DNA from: Paenarthrobacter histidinolovorans
GTDB taxonomy: Bacteria > Actinomycetota > Actinomycetes > Actinomycetales > Micrococcaceae
Reading direction: 5' to 3'
Assembly: GCF_014647595.1 (NCBI RefSeq)
Contig: NZ_BMPM01000007.1
Location: 153,130-217,129, forward strand
DNA: 64,000 nucleotides
Shown: piece by piece, positions 17,708-27,566 of the stretch
How the letters are laid out: each line of letters begins with the position of its first letter
Numbering within the stretch: the stretch's first letter is position 1
The notes under the pieces: model-generated
Database searches by the model: none
What the model was told of the DNA's origin: nothing
The model's input: the letters and a program-made list of their open reading frames with translations, nothing else
Translations under genes and position numbers: made by a program

Positions 17708-18982
17708 ATGAGCAACAACAACGGCATACCGCAGCCTCCCTACAACCCGGACGGCGTCCCGCAACCGCGCTATGACACTGGCAAAGACCAATACCGCCAG
17801 TACCAGCCCGGACAGACGCAGCCCATGTACCAGCCGGAAGCCCAGCAGCAGGGCCAGCCCGGCCCGCCGCAGCCTGGCCAGCCGCAGGACGCTCCGACGC
17901 AGGCCTTTCCTGCGCAGCACAACCCCACCCAGGCCTTCCCCGTGCAGCAGGGCCAGCCGCAGCCCGGCCAGCCCGGCTACCCAAACCAGCCCGGCTACCC
18001 AAACCAGCCCGGGTTCCCGCCACCATGTGCCGGTTACCCTGGACAGCCCACGGGACCGGGCCAGCCTGGCTACCCAAACCAGCCCTCAGGCCCCGGCCAG
18101 AACCCGGGTGACCACAACAAGAAGTCCCTGTTCCTGATCCTCGGCGGGGTCGCCGTCGTCGCGATTATTGCCCTGGTGGTGGCGTTTACGTGGCTGATTC
18201 CGTCGATGACCAAGCCGATTGCCGTTGACTCGCCGTCGCCCTCGGTGACTTCTTCGGACGAGGCGTCCGACGCGGCGGCTGAACCTTCCACAGAGGCTCA
18301 ACCTTCCACCGAGGCCGAGCCGTCGGGTGGGGCCTCGTCGTCCACTGACATCCCCGCCGGCGCAATCCCGCTGCCGTCAGCGTGGGAAAACTTCGCCGGC
18401 CCCAGCAACGTTCCGGCCGACGGCGACCCCCTGTTCAGCAAATGGGTCACGGGAGAATCGTCCTTCCAATACCTGGCGGAGTGGACCCACGACGAGTCGT
18501 TCGGCATCACCAAGGATCCCACTACGGGTGAAGAGATCCAGAAGAAGGCCCAAGGCACCGCAGAAACCGACGGCGACGGAATCGCGCTCGCCTACGCCTT
18601 CTTCGCGGAGTCGGAGGAAGGTAAATTCGGCAAGGATCCGGCGGAGATCAAGAAGGCCCTGGAAGACATCGAGGCCAGGTACAAGGGCATGACGGCCACC
18701 GAACTGCCCCAGAACCTGGTTGGCCACAAGTGCGCCTCGGACTTCAAAACCTCCATGCCGGAAATCCGTGAATTCCGTCGCGGTGCGGCCGTGGTTGTCG
18801 GATTCACCTGCACCAACGCCCGCGGAGAAGCCATCCAGGCAGTCAACCTGTTCGCTGTAACGCCTTGGGGAACGCCGCAGATGCTCGGCGTCAGCGGACA
18901 CAAAGAATACTGGGACGCACACCCCGGACTCTTCGAACAGCTGGCCAACTCGTACCGCATCAACAAGTGGAAGATGGGCTAA
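17708..18982 (+). CDS. Single-pass membrane protein with Pro/Gln/Gly-rich N-terminus
   Basis: I do not recognise a named family for this 424-residue protein. Residues 1-135 are a low-complexity cytoplasmic arm rich in Pro, Gln and Gly with repeated YPNQPG units near residues 91-126. One transmembrane helix spans about 140-163. A Ser/Glu/Pro linker (about 172-215) follows, then an extracytoplasmic domain of about 200 residues with two Cys (CASDF and TCTNARG) that could form a disulfide. The architecture resembles actinobacterial membrane proteins whose Pro-rich arms bind or phase-separate near the envelope. It stands alone, so function is open. Confidence 0.8.
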   Translation: MSNNNGIPQPPYNPDGVPQPRYDTGKDQYRQYQPGQTQPMYQPEAQQQGQPGPPQPGQPQDAPTQAFPAQHNPTQAFPVQQGQPQPGQPGYPNQPGYPNQPGFPPPCAGYPGQPTGPGQPGYPNQPSGPGQNPGDHNKKSLFLILGGVAVVAIIALVVAFTWLIPSMTKPIAVDSPSPSVTSSDEASDAAAEPSTEAQPSTEAEPSGGASSSTDIPAGAIPLPSAWENFAGPSNVPADGDPLFSKWVTGESSFQYLAEWTHDESFGITKDPTTGEEIQKKAQGTAETDGDGIALAYAFFAESEEGKFGKDPAEIKKALEDIEARYKGMTATELPQNLVGHKCASDFKTSMPEIREFRRGAAVVVGFTCTNARGEAIQAVNLFAVTPWGTPQMLGVSGHKEYWDAHPGLFEQLANSYRINKWKMG

Positions 18983-19359
18983 GGCAGGACCAGCTCCGTC
19001 TAAGGCACTCCTACCACGTCGCCGCCCTGCTGGCCGAGCGCGACGAATGATCGTCCTGAATGATCGTCGCCGCGACGGCTGGGCGGACGTAGGGGAAGGA
19101 CCGCTCGATTGCGCCGCACAGCTCCGCGGGTTGAGGCCGGGGTGGGGCAGACCGAATCCGCTTGATACCTGCGATATCCAGCGACGGCTTCCCTGTCATA
19201 TGTCGTAACGGGACTGCCGGAGCGGCTTTAATGCAAGAGTGCGTGCTTGGGCGAAAGAAGTCGGTATATATCGCATCCCGGGGCGTCATCAGCGGGCAGC
19301 TCCTGGAACGCTGCAAACGCGGTCCGGGATCAACTGCGAGACAAGGAAAGTGAGCGCAA
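18983..19359. other. AT-richer intergenic region without a supported gene
   Basis: These 377 bases carry only short, non-overlapping frames with no ribosome sites or recognisable domains. Composition is visibly less GC-rich than the flanks from about 19150 on, matching the small gene that follows. A short minus-strand frame (about 19011-19316) has plausible residues but no start signal, so it could be a decayed fragment. No terminal repeats or transposase remnants were seen. Confidence 0.5.
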
Positions 19360-19671
19360 ATGCCTCAGAATGAGGAGCCGATTCCACTCTTGCGTGACGG
19401 TCAAGAGGAAGTCGTCCGAGCCATCAGGGAAAGCGAAAGCACTTTGCGCTTGGCAAAAGAAGATGCCGAGCGGCACCCGTTGATTCAAATGGCCATCAAA
19501 CAGGGTGAGACCCTGAACAACGTCTGGCTGATTCAACAAGGACAAGAGCTTGTTGCCCGGGTTCGGGTAAAGAAGAAGGAGACGGGTAGGTTCTTCATCA
19601 CCGCGACCGTGACATTAGGCGTCGTTGTTGTGGCGGCTACAACCATTCGCCATCGTAAAAACAGTGACTAG
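19360..19671 (+). CDS. Small membrane-anchored protein, unknown function
   Basis: This encodes 103 residues. The first 75 are charged and probably helical (many Glu, Arg, Gln), and residues 76-94 form a single hydrophobic tail helix followed by a basic end, so it would be tail-anchored in the membrane. AAGGAA lies about 13 bases before the ATG. Wobble positions are distinctly AT-richer than in neighbouring genes, suggesting recent acquisition or weak expression. It interrupts the conserved pyrE-trmH-fba neighbourhood. No family recognised. Confidence 0.6.
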   Translation: MPQNEEPIPLLRDGQEEVVRAIRESESTLRLAKEDAERHPLIQMAIKQGETLNNVWLIQQGQELVARVRVKKKETGRFFITATVTLGVVVVAATTIRHRKNSD

Positions 19672-19747
19672 ACACTACTGGTGAGCCGCCGCCGGCCGTT
19701 CGACATCAGCGAACAGGCAACCTCAATGGCAGGGCTAAAGTTGAGGG

Positions 19748-20446
19748 GTGACTGACCTTCCCCCTGATACAGCCCTGCCCACCCCTGTCGAATCCCCGGA
19801 GGGAACCACAGAGGAAGGTGAGGCCGAAGCGAAGGCAGAGGTCGGCGTCGGACCCTGGGAAGGCGAGTGGCCCGTTGGCGAGCACTGGGATCCGGACCTC
19901 CTGCGCGACGGCGACCGGCGCAACGTGGTGGACCAGTACCGCTATTGGAAGCACGAAGCGATTGTCGCCGACCTCGACTCTAAGCGCCACGACTTCCACA
20001 TCGCCATTGAGAACTGGCAGCACGACCTCAACATCGGGACCGTGGTGCGGACTGCCAACGCGTTCCTCGCCAAGGAGGTCCACATCATTGGCCGACGGCG
20101 GTGGAACCGTCGCGGAGCCATGGTCACCGACCGCTATCAGCACGTCCGCCACCACCCCACCGTTGAGGATTTCGTCCAGTGGGCCGAGGGGGAGGGGCTG
20201 GCTGTCATCGGCATCGACATCTTCCCGGATTCCGTGCCGCTGGAAACCTACGACCTCCCCAGGAACTGCGTCCTGGTATTCGGGCAGGAAGGCCCCGGCC
20301 TCACGCCCGAGGTGCACGATGCCGCCGTCGCAACCCTGTCCATTGAGCAGTTCGGCTCCACGCGATCCATGAACGCGGCGTCCGCTGCGGCCATCGCCAT
20401 GCACGCCTGGGTCCGCCGCCACGTCTTCCAGCAGCCGGTCTCTTAG
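19748..20446 (+). CDS. RNA 2'-O-methyltransferase, SpoU/TrmH family
   Basis: The 232-residue SPOUT-fold methyltransferase transfers a methyl from SAM to a ribose 2'-OH of tRNA or rRNA. The three SpoU motifs are visible: motif 1 NIGTVVRTANAF (Asn and Arg), motif 2 LVFGQEGPGLT, and motif 3 IEQFGSTRSMNAASAAAIAMH. An acidic N-terminal extension of about 50 residues precedes the fold. The GTG at 19748 is used because it directly follows a GAGG-containing stretch. In other actinobacteria a trmH gene also lies between pyrE and fba. The RNA target is not predictable. Confidence 0.88.
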   Translation: MTDLPPDTALPTPVESPEGTTEEGEAEAKAEVGVGPWEGEWPVGEHWDPDLLRDGDRRNVVDQYRYWKHEAIVADLDSKRHDFHIAIENWQHDLNIGTVVRTANAFLAKEVHIIGRRRWNRRGAMVTDRYQHVRHHPTVEDFVQWAEGEGLAVIGIDIFPDSVPLETYDLPRNCVLVFGQEGPGLTPEVHDAAVATLSIEQFGSTRSMNAASAAAIAMHAWVRRHVFQQPVS

Positions 20447-20452
20447 CTCCCC

Positions 20453-20473
20453 GGTTGGCACTAAGTGCCAACC
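20453..20473. terminator. Perfect 9-bp inverted repeat after the methyltransferase gene
   Basis: GGTTGGCAC-TAA-GTGCCAACC, seven bases after the stop. There is no U-tract, so it may be a terminator stem or a protein-binding palindrome upstream of fba; sequence alone cannot separate the two. Confidence 0.45.
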
Positions 20474-20605
20474 CAGCGGAAGTGTTAAGGGCCTCCAGTG
20501 ACCCGAAACACGGCGGCCCGGCGGATATCGCTAGGATGGGTGCTAGCCGTAAGCGGTCTACTCCAGGGTTACCAACCCACAGACGAATTCAGCATAGGAG
20601 TCACC

Positions 20606-21624
<1,019 letters not shown>

Positions 21625-21625
<1 letters not shown>

Positions 21626-22047
21626 TGTCTGACGAATTCCGGAAGAACCTGATGGGGCCGGAGCCCACGCTCCTGCCCGCCGAGAACGAGATCTACCAGC
21701 ACCTGGCCCTCGGCAAGGAAGCACTGGACCTCGTAGCGCAGAACCCCACCTCGTCACTCCTGTGGGCCATCCTCGCCGAGGAAGCCTGGGCTGAAGGCCG
21801 GACCATCGAGTCCTACGCCTACGCCCGTGTTGGCTACCACCGCGGTTTGGACTCCCTCCGCCGCAACGGTTGGCGCGGCGTCGGACCCATCCCATGGGAG
21901 CACGAGCCCAACCAGGGCTTCCTGCGCGCGCTCTACGCACTGGGCCGTGCAGCCTCCGCCATTGGCGAGGCTGAGGAGCCGGAGCGGATCGAGAAGTTCC
22001 TGAACGACTCGGACCCGAAGGCCAAGGCAGCGCTCGAAGCCCGCTAA
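21625..22047 (+). CDS. DUF3151 family protein
   Basis: This 140-residue cytoplasmic protein matches the actinobacterial DUF3151 family by its opening (residues 8-20 contain LMGPEPTLLP), the helical ALDLVAQNPTSSLLWAILAEEAW and the FLRALYALGRAASAIGE helix. It overlaps the fba stop by one base (TAATG), implying translational coupling. The helical-repeat look resembles TPR-like folds. Its biochemical role is unknown, but the association with fba is also seen in mycobacteria. Confidence 0.88.
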
Positions 22048-22060
22048 GGCATCAAAGCAA

Positions 22061-22106
22061 ACGACGACGGCGGCCCCCACCAAAAGGTGAGGGTCGCCGT
22101 CGTCGT
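22061..22106. terminator. Bidirectional terminator with ACGACGACGGC stem
   Basis: A 12-base perfect outer stem (22061-22072 with 22095-22106) encloses a CCCCACC/GGTGAGGG inner stem with an AAAA loop. It ends the fba-DUF3151 unit. The same stem sequence recurs at 29005 and, with variation, at 38505 and 62781. Confidence 0.75.
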
Positions 22107-22250
22107 GTGGGTGTTGTGGGGCCCGGTCTGCGTGCATTCCCGGGGGTTTGGGGTGCAAAGCTGGCCCCACAACGAAAGTGTGGGTGTTGTGGGGCCCGGT
22201 CTGCGTGCATTCCCGGGGGATTGGGGTGCAAAGCGGGCCCCACAACGAAG
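22105..22250. repeat. Two tandem copies of a 73-bp hairpin element
   Basis: Copy one is 22105-22177 and copy two 22178-22250, differing at three positions. Each contains inverted arms of GTTGTGGGGCC type around a central part with CCCGGGGG, so each can fold alone. The block sits between two convergent genes. The arms resemble the hairpin at 10009-10070, suggesting a dispersed intergenic repeat family. Confidence 0.85.
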
Positions 22251-22256
22251 GGGTAA

Positions 22257-22889
22257 CTAGGCCTTGCGGGGGATACCCGTGCGGGCCATGGCCTCGGCGT
22301 AGGCGCCGTGGATGGCGTCCAGGTATTCCTGCTGGCGTGCCGGGGTGCCGGCGAAGGAGCGGCCACCGAGCGAGCGGACCTTGAACGTCTTGAAGCCACG
22401 GCGCGCGATGCTGGCCGGTGCGGCCTTCATGAGCTGGTCGGCCAGGCGGTGGGCTTCGTTTCCGTGAGCCACCAGGGCAGAGGTGCGCGGCAGGAGCTGG
22501 AGGAGGCGAAGCAAAGGCTTGAGGCCCTCGGTGATGTTGGCAGGGGTGAGCTTGCCCGGTTCCTCGTTGGGCTCGATCCACGGGTACGCATTCCACGGCA
22601 TCATGAGCTCGGGACGGAGGCCCAGCTGCCACTGCATGCCGAGCATGCGGGTGGCCGCTTCCTCCTCGCCGGGGGTGATGAAGCCCTCACCGGTGGTGGT
22701 GCGCTGATTGGAGAAAAGGCTGACGATGCGGCAGTCATCCATGCTGTGGGCGGGGTCGATGTAGAGGACCTCGCTGCCTGGCTTCTGCTCCTTGATGGAG
22801 TCGCACAGCTCGTTGACCTCAGCGATGTGCGGTTCGTAGCGGCGGTTCCAGAGGATTTCTTCGGGTGATTCAGTCGCCAGTTCTTGCAT
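22257..22889 (-). CDS. Uracil-DNA glycosylase-like superfamily protein
   Basis: The protein has 210 residues. The layout (YIDPAHSMDDCRIVSLFSNQ, a GFITPGEEEAATRML block, MMPWNAYPWIE, ALVAHGNEAHRLADQL and a C-terminal RSFAGTPARQQEYLDAI) resembles UDG-fold proteins, in which a D-P-x-H-type loop, a W-N-x-x-P segment and a late loop surround the active site. The assignment is by overall pattern and is moderate; catalytic activity on uracil is not shown. The final codons end seven bases from the 73-bp repeats. AGGAGA precedes the start. Confidence 0.5.
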   Translation of the reverse strand: MQELATESPEEILWNRRYEPHIAEVNELCDSIKEQKPGSEVLYIDPAHSMDDCRIVSLFSNQRTTTGEGFITPGEEEAATRMLGMQWQLGLRPELMMPWNAYPWIEPNEEPGKLTPANITEGLKPLLRLLQLLPRTSALVAHGNEAHRLADQLMKAAPASIARRGFKTFKVRSLGGRSFAGTPARQQEYLDAIHGAYAEAMARTGIPRKA

Positions 22890-23146
22890 CAGGGGTTAGG
22901 TCTCCTAGGTGTTACAGCGCACCGTTCCAAGGGGCCGCGGGCATGCCGCAGCCGAACCTCAAAGGGTGCTGTTGGGGGCTAACTAACCTTACCGGACTTA
23001 GTGCGCCAGTGGGGGCCCGTTCGGCGCGCCATCGAATGCGACCCGGCGTGTTGCCCGGGAAAGTGTCCGGCATCTCGGTGACCGCGAACGTTCGGGACCC
23101 GCGCAACTCTCGACGCCGGTGCGTCGTTTCGGGCAAGATGCCCGGT

Positions 23147-23485
23147 ATGGAGAAACAAGAGTCGCCCGCTGCCGCCGTTTCCGCTTTCCAGGAGCTGGGT
23201 TCAGAGCTCGCATCTGCCGGAGTGGTGATGGGGAAGATGTTCGGAGCCAGCTCGCTCATGCTGGACAAGAAGGCGCTGGCCTGTTTGAACGGCGACAAGG
23301 TGGTGTTCAAGCTGGGCAAGGACACCGCTGAACACGCGCGTGCTTTGGCCATTCCCGGGGCTGTGCTTTTTGATCCATCCGGTATGAATCGTCCCTTCAA
23401 GGACTGGGTCGAAGTTCCTTACGGCTCGCACACCGAGTGGCCCGCCTTTGCCGAAGCGGCGCTGCGTTTCGTGGCCGGCGGGTAA
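23147..23485 (+). CDS. TfoX N-terminal domain-containing protein
   Basis: A 112-residue single-domain protein of the TfoX-N/YjhX-like type, shown by GKMFGASSLMLDKKALACLNGDKVVFKLG near residue 29 and the C-terminal PFKDWVEVPYG with a terminal amphipathic helix. Stand-alone versions are common in actinobacteria, and their function is not established. Two in-frame starts exist, 23138 and 23147; neither has a strong ribosome site. Sequence from 22890 to here contains no other gene. Confidence 0.8.
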   Translation: MEKQESPAAAVSAFQELGSELASAGVVMGKMFGASSLMLDKKALACLNGDKVVFKLGKDTAEHARALAIPGAVLFDPSGMNRPFKDWVEVPYGSHTEWPAFAEAALRFVAGG

Positions 23486-23653
23486 GCTGCCCAAGGCGCT
23501 CCGCACCGGCGTCGAACGCGTCCGTTAACCCTAAAGTGCACCTGGGCCCGGTGGGGCTTTTCCTTCCCCAGATAATGACGGTGAAACTACTGTTTCGGGG
23601 AAACCGTGAGGCCTCCCCACCAGCTCAGCATCATCAACCGTGGGGGTTACACA

Positions 23654-24394
23654 ATGGTCGCAAAGACTTCATCCAACAAGGCAACAAAAGTTCGTGCACT
23701 CCTTGCCGGCGGGCTTGTCCTGGGCGTGGGAGCGGCGTTCACCTTGGCTGCCTGGACTGATAATGAATGGGTCTTCGGTAATTCCGGTGGGGATAACGGC
23801 CCGGGCACGCTGACCTACCACATGGAGCAAAACACTTTCAGCAACACCAACGGTACGGGCGCCGATGCGTGGAGCGACAAGCCGAACATTCCTACCGTGC
23901 CGGACTCGTCCGCAGGCGGGGATAACGACGGCGCGCTGACGTTCGGCGCCATTTCGGCCGCCCTCAAGCCCGGCGATACCGCCTATGCACCCATGCAGCT
24001 CCGGGCCGCAGCAGGTTCCGAAGCCCTCACGGCAACTTTGGCGGAGGCAGTCAAACTCGGTGGAACCGCACCCGCAGCTGACACCGCCACCAATTCCCTG
24101 GCCCTGTACAACGCCCTGACCTACCGCGCGGTCCAGGGTGTTACGCCGGCCAACTGCGCGGCAGGCACGCTGACCGGCGGCACTGACATCGTAGGTTCCG
24201 CAGCAGCCGGTGTCCCGCTGACAACCGTTTCGGCAACCCCCATCTCCCTGCCGAAGGGTGTCGACGCCACAACGGCCGGCTCCGCGGTGAACGTTTGCTT
24301 CGCCATCACCCTCCCGTCCGCCGTGACCGACGTGACCCTGCAGGGAAAGCAGACGATTCCGCTGTGGAGGTTCACCAGCATCGTCAGCTCGTAA
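23654..24394 (+). CDS. SipW-type alternate-signal exported protein
   Basis: A 246-residue exported protein. The N-terminus is basic (KTSSNKATKVRALL), followed by a short hydrophobic core and AAWTDNEWVFGN, the A-x-W-T-D-x-E-W signature of actinobacterial alternate-signal proteins processed by SipW-like peptidase. The mature part has the TasA/camelysin-like pattern of a small beta-rich domain (LTFGAISAALKPGDTAYAPMQL). GGGGG near 23642 serves as ribosome site; the longer frame would bury the signal. It is the first gene of a four-gene cluster with the SipW-like peptidase next to it. A fibre or surface-layer role is inferred from TasA. Confidence 0.82.
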   Translation: MVAKTSSNKATKVRALLAGGLVLGVGAAFTLAAWTDNEWVFGNSGGDNGPGTLTYHMEQNTFSNTNGTGADAWSDKPNIPTVPDSSAGGDNDGALTFGAISAALKPGDTAYAPMQLRAAAGSEALTATLAEAVKLGGTAPAADTATNSLALYNALTYRAVQGVTPANCAAGTLTGGTDIVGSAAAGVPLTTVSATPISLPKGVDATTAGSAVNVCFAITLPSAVTDVTLQGKQTIPLWRFTSIVSS

Positions 24395-24403
24395 CACAGC
24401 TCT

Positions 24404-25009
24404 GTGACAGAGCCCTTGATCCGGACCAGAAGCTCGTCCCCATTGCCCCCTTTGGCCCCTGCCCTAGGAGGGGCGGGCTTCTGGGCCGTCTTGTCCCGCG
24501 TCCTCAAGGTCTCCCGTGAGATTGCCCTGACGTTGGTGGCCTTGCTCGGCCTGGTGTGCATCGTGGCGTTGGTCCTGGGCTTCGTCTACAAGGCGTCGTT
24601 CGTGGTCTTCCGGACCGGATCCATGGAGCCCATCTACCCGGTGGGGGCGCTGTCCCTTACCGTGCAGGTCCCGGCCGCGGAACTGGTCCCGGGTGACGTT
24701 GTCTCGGTCAAACGCTCGGAATCCGGAGTCCTGGTCACCCACCGCGTGGTGTCGGTGGAGCCTGATGGATCCGGTGCTTCCTTACGGCTCAAGGGCGACG
24801 CGAACAGTTCAGAGGATCCGCTGCCGTACCAGGTGGACACCGCACAGAAGGTGTTGGCAACGGTCCCCGCGGTGGGTTCCTGGGTGATGGCCATGCGGGG
24901 GCCCGGTTTCATCGGCGCTGCCACCATGGCAGTCGCCGCGCTCGTGGTGTGGGCGTATTGGCCCAAGCGGGTTGCCCGACACAAAGGTGTGGTGTCAACA
25001 GGGAGGTGA
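24404..25009 (+). CDS. sipW: SipW-like signal peptidase I
   Basis: The 201-residue enzyme has an N-terminal membrane helix (about 39-63), then FRTGSMEPIYPVG with nucleophile Ser73, and LVTHRVVSVEP with His113. A Ser-His pair instead of Ser-Lys marks the ER/archaeal/SipW branch. Residues PGDVVSVKR and LKGDANSSEDPLPY match the remaining boxes, and a C-terminal helix (about 162-187) follows. It sits nine bases after one SipW-signal protein and just before two further exported proteins, so it should process these. It is the only such peptidase in the window, although four other SipW-signal or candidate genes lie 28-38 kb away. Confidence 0.92.
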   Translation: MTEPLIRTRSSSPLPPLAPALGGAGFWAVLSRVLKVSREIALTLVALLGLVCIVALVLGFVYKASFVVFRTGSMEPIYPVGALSLTVQVPAAELVPGDVVSVKRSESGVLVTHRVVSVEPDGSGASLRLKGDANSSEDPLPYQVDTAQKVLATVPAVGSWVMAMRGPGFIGAATMAVAALVVWAYWPKRVARHKGVVSTGR

Positions 25010-25016
25010 AAGAGCA

Positions 25017-25751
25017 GTGAAGCAGTGGATCCGGGCGGTGAGGCCTGCAGCGGCGGCGTGCGCCGTCGTCGTCGGTGTGCTGTTCTGTGCCGTCCCCGCC
25101 CAAGCTGCCGACCCCCTCATCCCGGTACCGGAGAACGGGATCCCGGGAGCCCTGTGGCTTTCCTCTTCCGTCTATCCGCTGGAGTTCCCGCAACTGGCGC
25201 CCGGCGATTCGTTCGTGTGGCAGATTGGGTTGTCGCTGGAAAAGCCCCAAGCCACCTCCTCCTTGCAGCTCGTGGCCACAGGCAGCCTGGCTGCCGCTGA
25301 TGGATATGGCATCGCCGTGGATGAATGCCCGTCCCCATGGCAGGGCGACAGTGGCTTGAACCAGCAACTGACCTGCCCCGAGGGCTCAACGCCCAGAATC
25401 CAACCCACCCGCCTCAACGATTGGGACCAAGGCCTCCGTGTGCCGCTCAGCAACCTGCGGGCCGGAACCGCGCCGTACCTCCGTTTCACCCTGGCCGGAC
25501 CCGCCGACCCCGCTCCGACCCAAGGCGCCGCGCTCACCTTGGGTATCGGGGTGACCGCCATGGGAGACGACGACGGCGGCAGCGCACCTTCGCTGCCACC
25601 CGGCACCACCGGCGGAACCAAGGAACCCCTTGGCAGCACGGGTGCCTCGTCCCTCCCGGCACTGTTCGCCGGCGGCGGTCTGCTGCTCCTGGGAACGGCG
25701 GTGCTGGCGTTTCTGAAACAGCCGCGTGAAGCCAAGGGGCACAGCGCATGA
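25017..25751 (+). CDS. Secreted, C-terminally anchored protein of the SipW cluster
   Basis: From the GTG at 25017 (GGGAGG at 25001-25006) the protein has 244 residues. It has a conventional Sec signal (basic start, VVVGVLFCAVPAQA cleavage site), a beta-rich extracellular domain with two Cys (DECPSPW and LTCPEG) likely disulfide-bonded, a Gly/Ser/Pro linker, and a final membrane helix (LFAGGGLLLLGTAVLAFL) with a basic tail. Its stop overlaps the next start (ATGA). It may hold or scaffold the two SipW-type proteins at the surface; this is inferred only from linkage. Confidence 0.75.
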   Translation: MKQWIRAVRPAAAACAVVVGVLFCAVPAQAADPLIPVPENGIPGALWLSSSVYPLEFPQLAPGDSFVWQIGLSLEKPQATSSLQLVATGSLAAADGYGIAVDECPSPWQGDSGLNQQLTCPEGSTPRIQPTRLNDWDQGLRVPLSNLRAGTAPYLRFTLAGPADPAPTQGAALTLGIGVTAMGDDDGGSAPSLPPGTTGGTKEPLGSTGASSLPALFAGGGLLLLGTAVLAFLKQPREAKGHSA

Positions 25752-27493
25752 CGCTCCGCAGCTCCCTGAGCCAACCCCTGCGTCGGGCATTCCTCAACCG
25801 ACCACGCCGCTCCATTCTCGTGGCAGCAGCGGCCGCCATCAGCCTGGCCGCAACCACCAGCATCACCACGGCCGCATGGACGGACAGCGAATGGGTGAAG
25901 AGCGCTGTCGGTGTAAGTTCGCCCGGCGACTGCAGTACCAACTCCATGTTCACCAACCAGGCCTGGGCCAGGGAACTGCACGGCACCGTGCTGAACACCA
26001 ACCTGGACACCGTGGCAGGCGTCCAAGGACTGACCGTGCTGAACAACGGCACGTCCGCTTCACCCACTCCTGTCTCCGCAGTTCTCGTGCCCGGCACCAC
26101 GGACGCTTACGTCACCAAGATCCCAGTGACCGCGTTGGGCAGCAGTCCGGTCTCGGTGGGGTTGGGGCTGGGTGTTCCCGTAGGCGGCTTGGGGACGTAT
26201 ACGCAGTGGGCGCGCTCGCAAAAGAGCGGACAGGCGCACGGAGCTGCCGGGCTTGTGTCCGATCAGACCGGCGCCGTGGACGTCGCCGGCACAGCCAACG
26301 GAGCGGCAACCGCACCGAAGTCAGCCAGTATTTCGTTGGGCAACATCGTTCCGGCTTCGCTGGCCGGCGTCACCCTGGACGTGGGGGCAGTCGCGTCTTC
26401 TTCTGCGCTGGATTCCTGTGTCATGACCAACGGGTGGCCGATGCTGGACACCACGCCCACCGTGCAGCGCCAGTACGGGATAGCCGGGCTGGACCTGACA
26501 GCGGCGATTCCCGCCGTCGGGACGTTGTCCACGCAGGGCGCGTCATTGGTTGGCGCTGTTCCGACGCAACTGAACGCATTGCTGGGGACGGGCGGGTTGA
26601 CTACAGGGATCTCTGACGGAATCTCGGCACTCATCAATCCGTTGCTGGGGTCGCTGTCCCTGGGGTCCATCAGTACTACGGCAACGTTGTCTGCCCCGGA
26701 TCTGAGCGGGGTGACCGCGATGATGACCGAGTCGATGACCGACGGGATAGTCACCATCAACCTGGGGACCGGCACAGTGAAGGTTAACATCGCCTCGCTG
26801 GCCGGAAGCACGACTACCGGCTTGAACGGCATGGAACCCAATCACGCCGTGGTCCTGGATGCGGCCATGACAACAGCGGTGACCTCCAGGGTCACGGCAT
26901 TACTGGATTCGTGGAAGAACCGGGTGCTCGCCGCGCTCACCACGGCCCTTCGCTCCATCACGCTGAACGCCACCACCAACATCACCTTGAAGCTGGCGGG
27001 TATCAACGCGGCCACCATCGGCGTCAAGATGGGGCCGTCCACTTTGGGGCAGTTCCTCGACGGGACCGCGGCAGCCCCCGTGGTAACCCCCAATGTCCTC
27101 GGGATTGACCTTGGAGGTGTGGTGGCGGCCCTGCTGGGCCCCATAACATCGGCTCTCCTCACCGGAAGCAACAACGTGGTGAAGAACGTCCTCAACGCCA
27201 CCATCTTCAATGCCGGGCTGATCCCAACCCTGGGCACGAATCTGCAGTTGTTGATCACGCCGGTGATCAACGCCGTCGGGCCTGTCCTGACAGCTGTCCG
27301 TACGTTGGTGGCCATCAACGTCAACGTTCAGCCGGACCAAAGCTGGACCGGCAGCAAACCGGCGGACGTCACAGCTGCGGCGGGTGAATACAAAGTCTCC
27401 GCAATTCGCGTGGGGCTGGTGGACAGTGCCGGTCTGCTGAGCTTGTCGATGGGCAGTTCGTTGGCAGGTCCTGCTGCCTTGGTTCTTCCCTGA
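25748..27493 (+). CDS. Large SipW-type exported protein (choice-of-anchor-G-like)
   Basis: This 581-residue protein starts with a basic leader (RRAFLNRPRRS), a hydrophobic core and TTAAWTDSEWVKSAVG, the same alternate-signal signature as at 23654. The rest is Thr/Ala/Val/Gly-rich and beta-predicted, with many LxxLxxL-type repeats (ALLGTGGLTTG, INPLLGSLSLGS) resembling the choice-of-anchor G family of actinobacteria. No C-terminal anchor helix is obvious. The ATG overlaps the upstream TGA. Only a couple of Cys occur early. It is the last gene of the cluster, before purA. Confidence 0.8.
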   Translation: MTLRSSLSQPLRRAFLNRPRRSILVAAAAAISLAATTSITTAAWTDSEWVKSAVGVSSPGDCSTNSMFTNQAWARELHGTVLNTNLDTVAGVQGLTVLNNGTSASPTPVSAVLVPGTTDAYVTKIPVTALGSSPVSVGLGLGVPVGGLGTYTQWARSQKSGQAHGAAGLVSDQTGAVDVAGTANGAATAPKSASISLGNIVPASLAGVTLDVGAVASSSALDSCVMTNGWPMLDTTPTVQRQYGIAGLDLTAAIPAVGTLSTQGASLVGAVPTQLNALLGTGGLTTGISDGISALINPLLGSLSLGSISTTATLSAPDLSGVTAMMTESMTDGIVTINLGTGTVKVNIASLAGSTTTGLNGMEPNHAVVLDAAMTTAVTSRVTALLDSWKNRVLAALTTALRSITLNATTNITLKLAGINAATIGVKMGPSTLGQFLDGTAAAPVVTPNVLGIDLGGVVAALLGPITSALLTGSNNVVKNVLNATIFNAGLIPTLGTNLQLLITPVINAVGPVLTAVRTLVAINVNVQPDQSWTGSKPADVTAAAGEYKVSAIRVGLVDSAGLLSLSMGSSLAGPAALVLP

Positions 27494-27566
27494 CTTTGTC
27501 CACAACTGCACGCGAACGTTGGCCTAACACCAGAGAAACCGTTGCCATCGGCTAAACTTGGCTGGT

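Noticed and set aside
19011..19316. Minus-strand frame in the AT-richer island
   Set aside because: No start signal and no known domain; kept only as a possible decayed fragment in the island description.
22105..22250. CRISPR array of two repeats
   Set aside because: There is no unique spacer between the units; they are direct tandem copies with hairpin arms.
23570..23653. Riboswitch-like leader of the SipW-type gene at 23654
   Set aside because: Several short hairpins are visible and one GGGGGTTAC resembles known elements, but no consistent fold or match was found.
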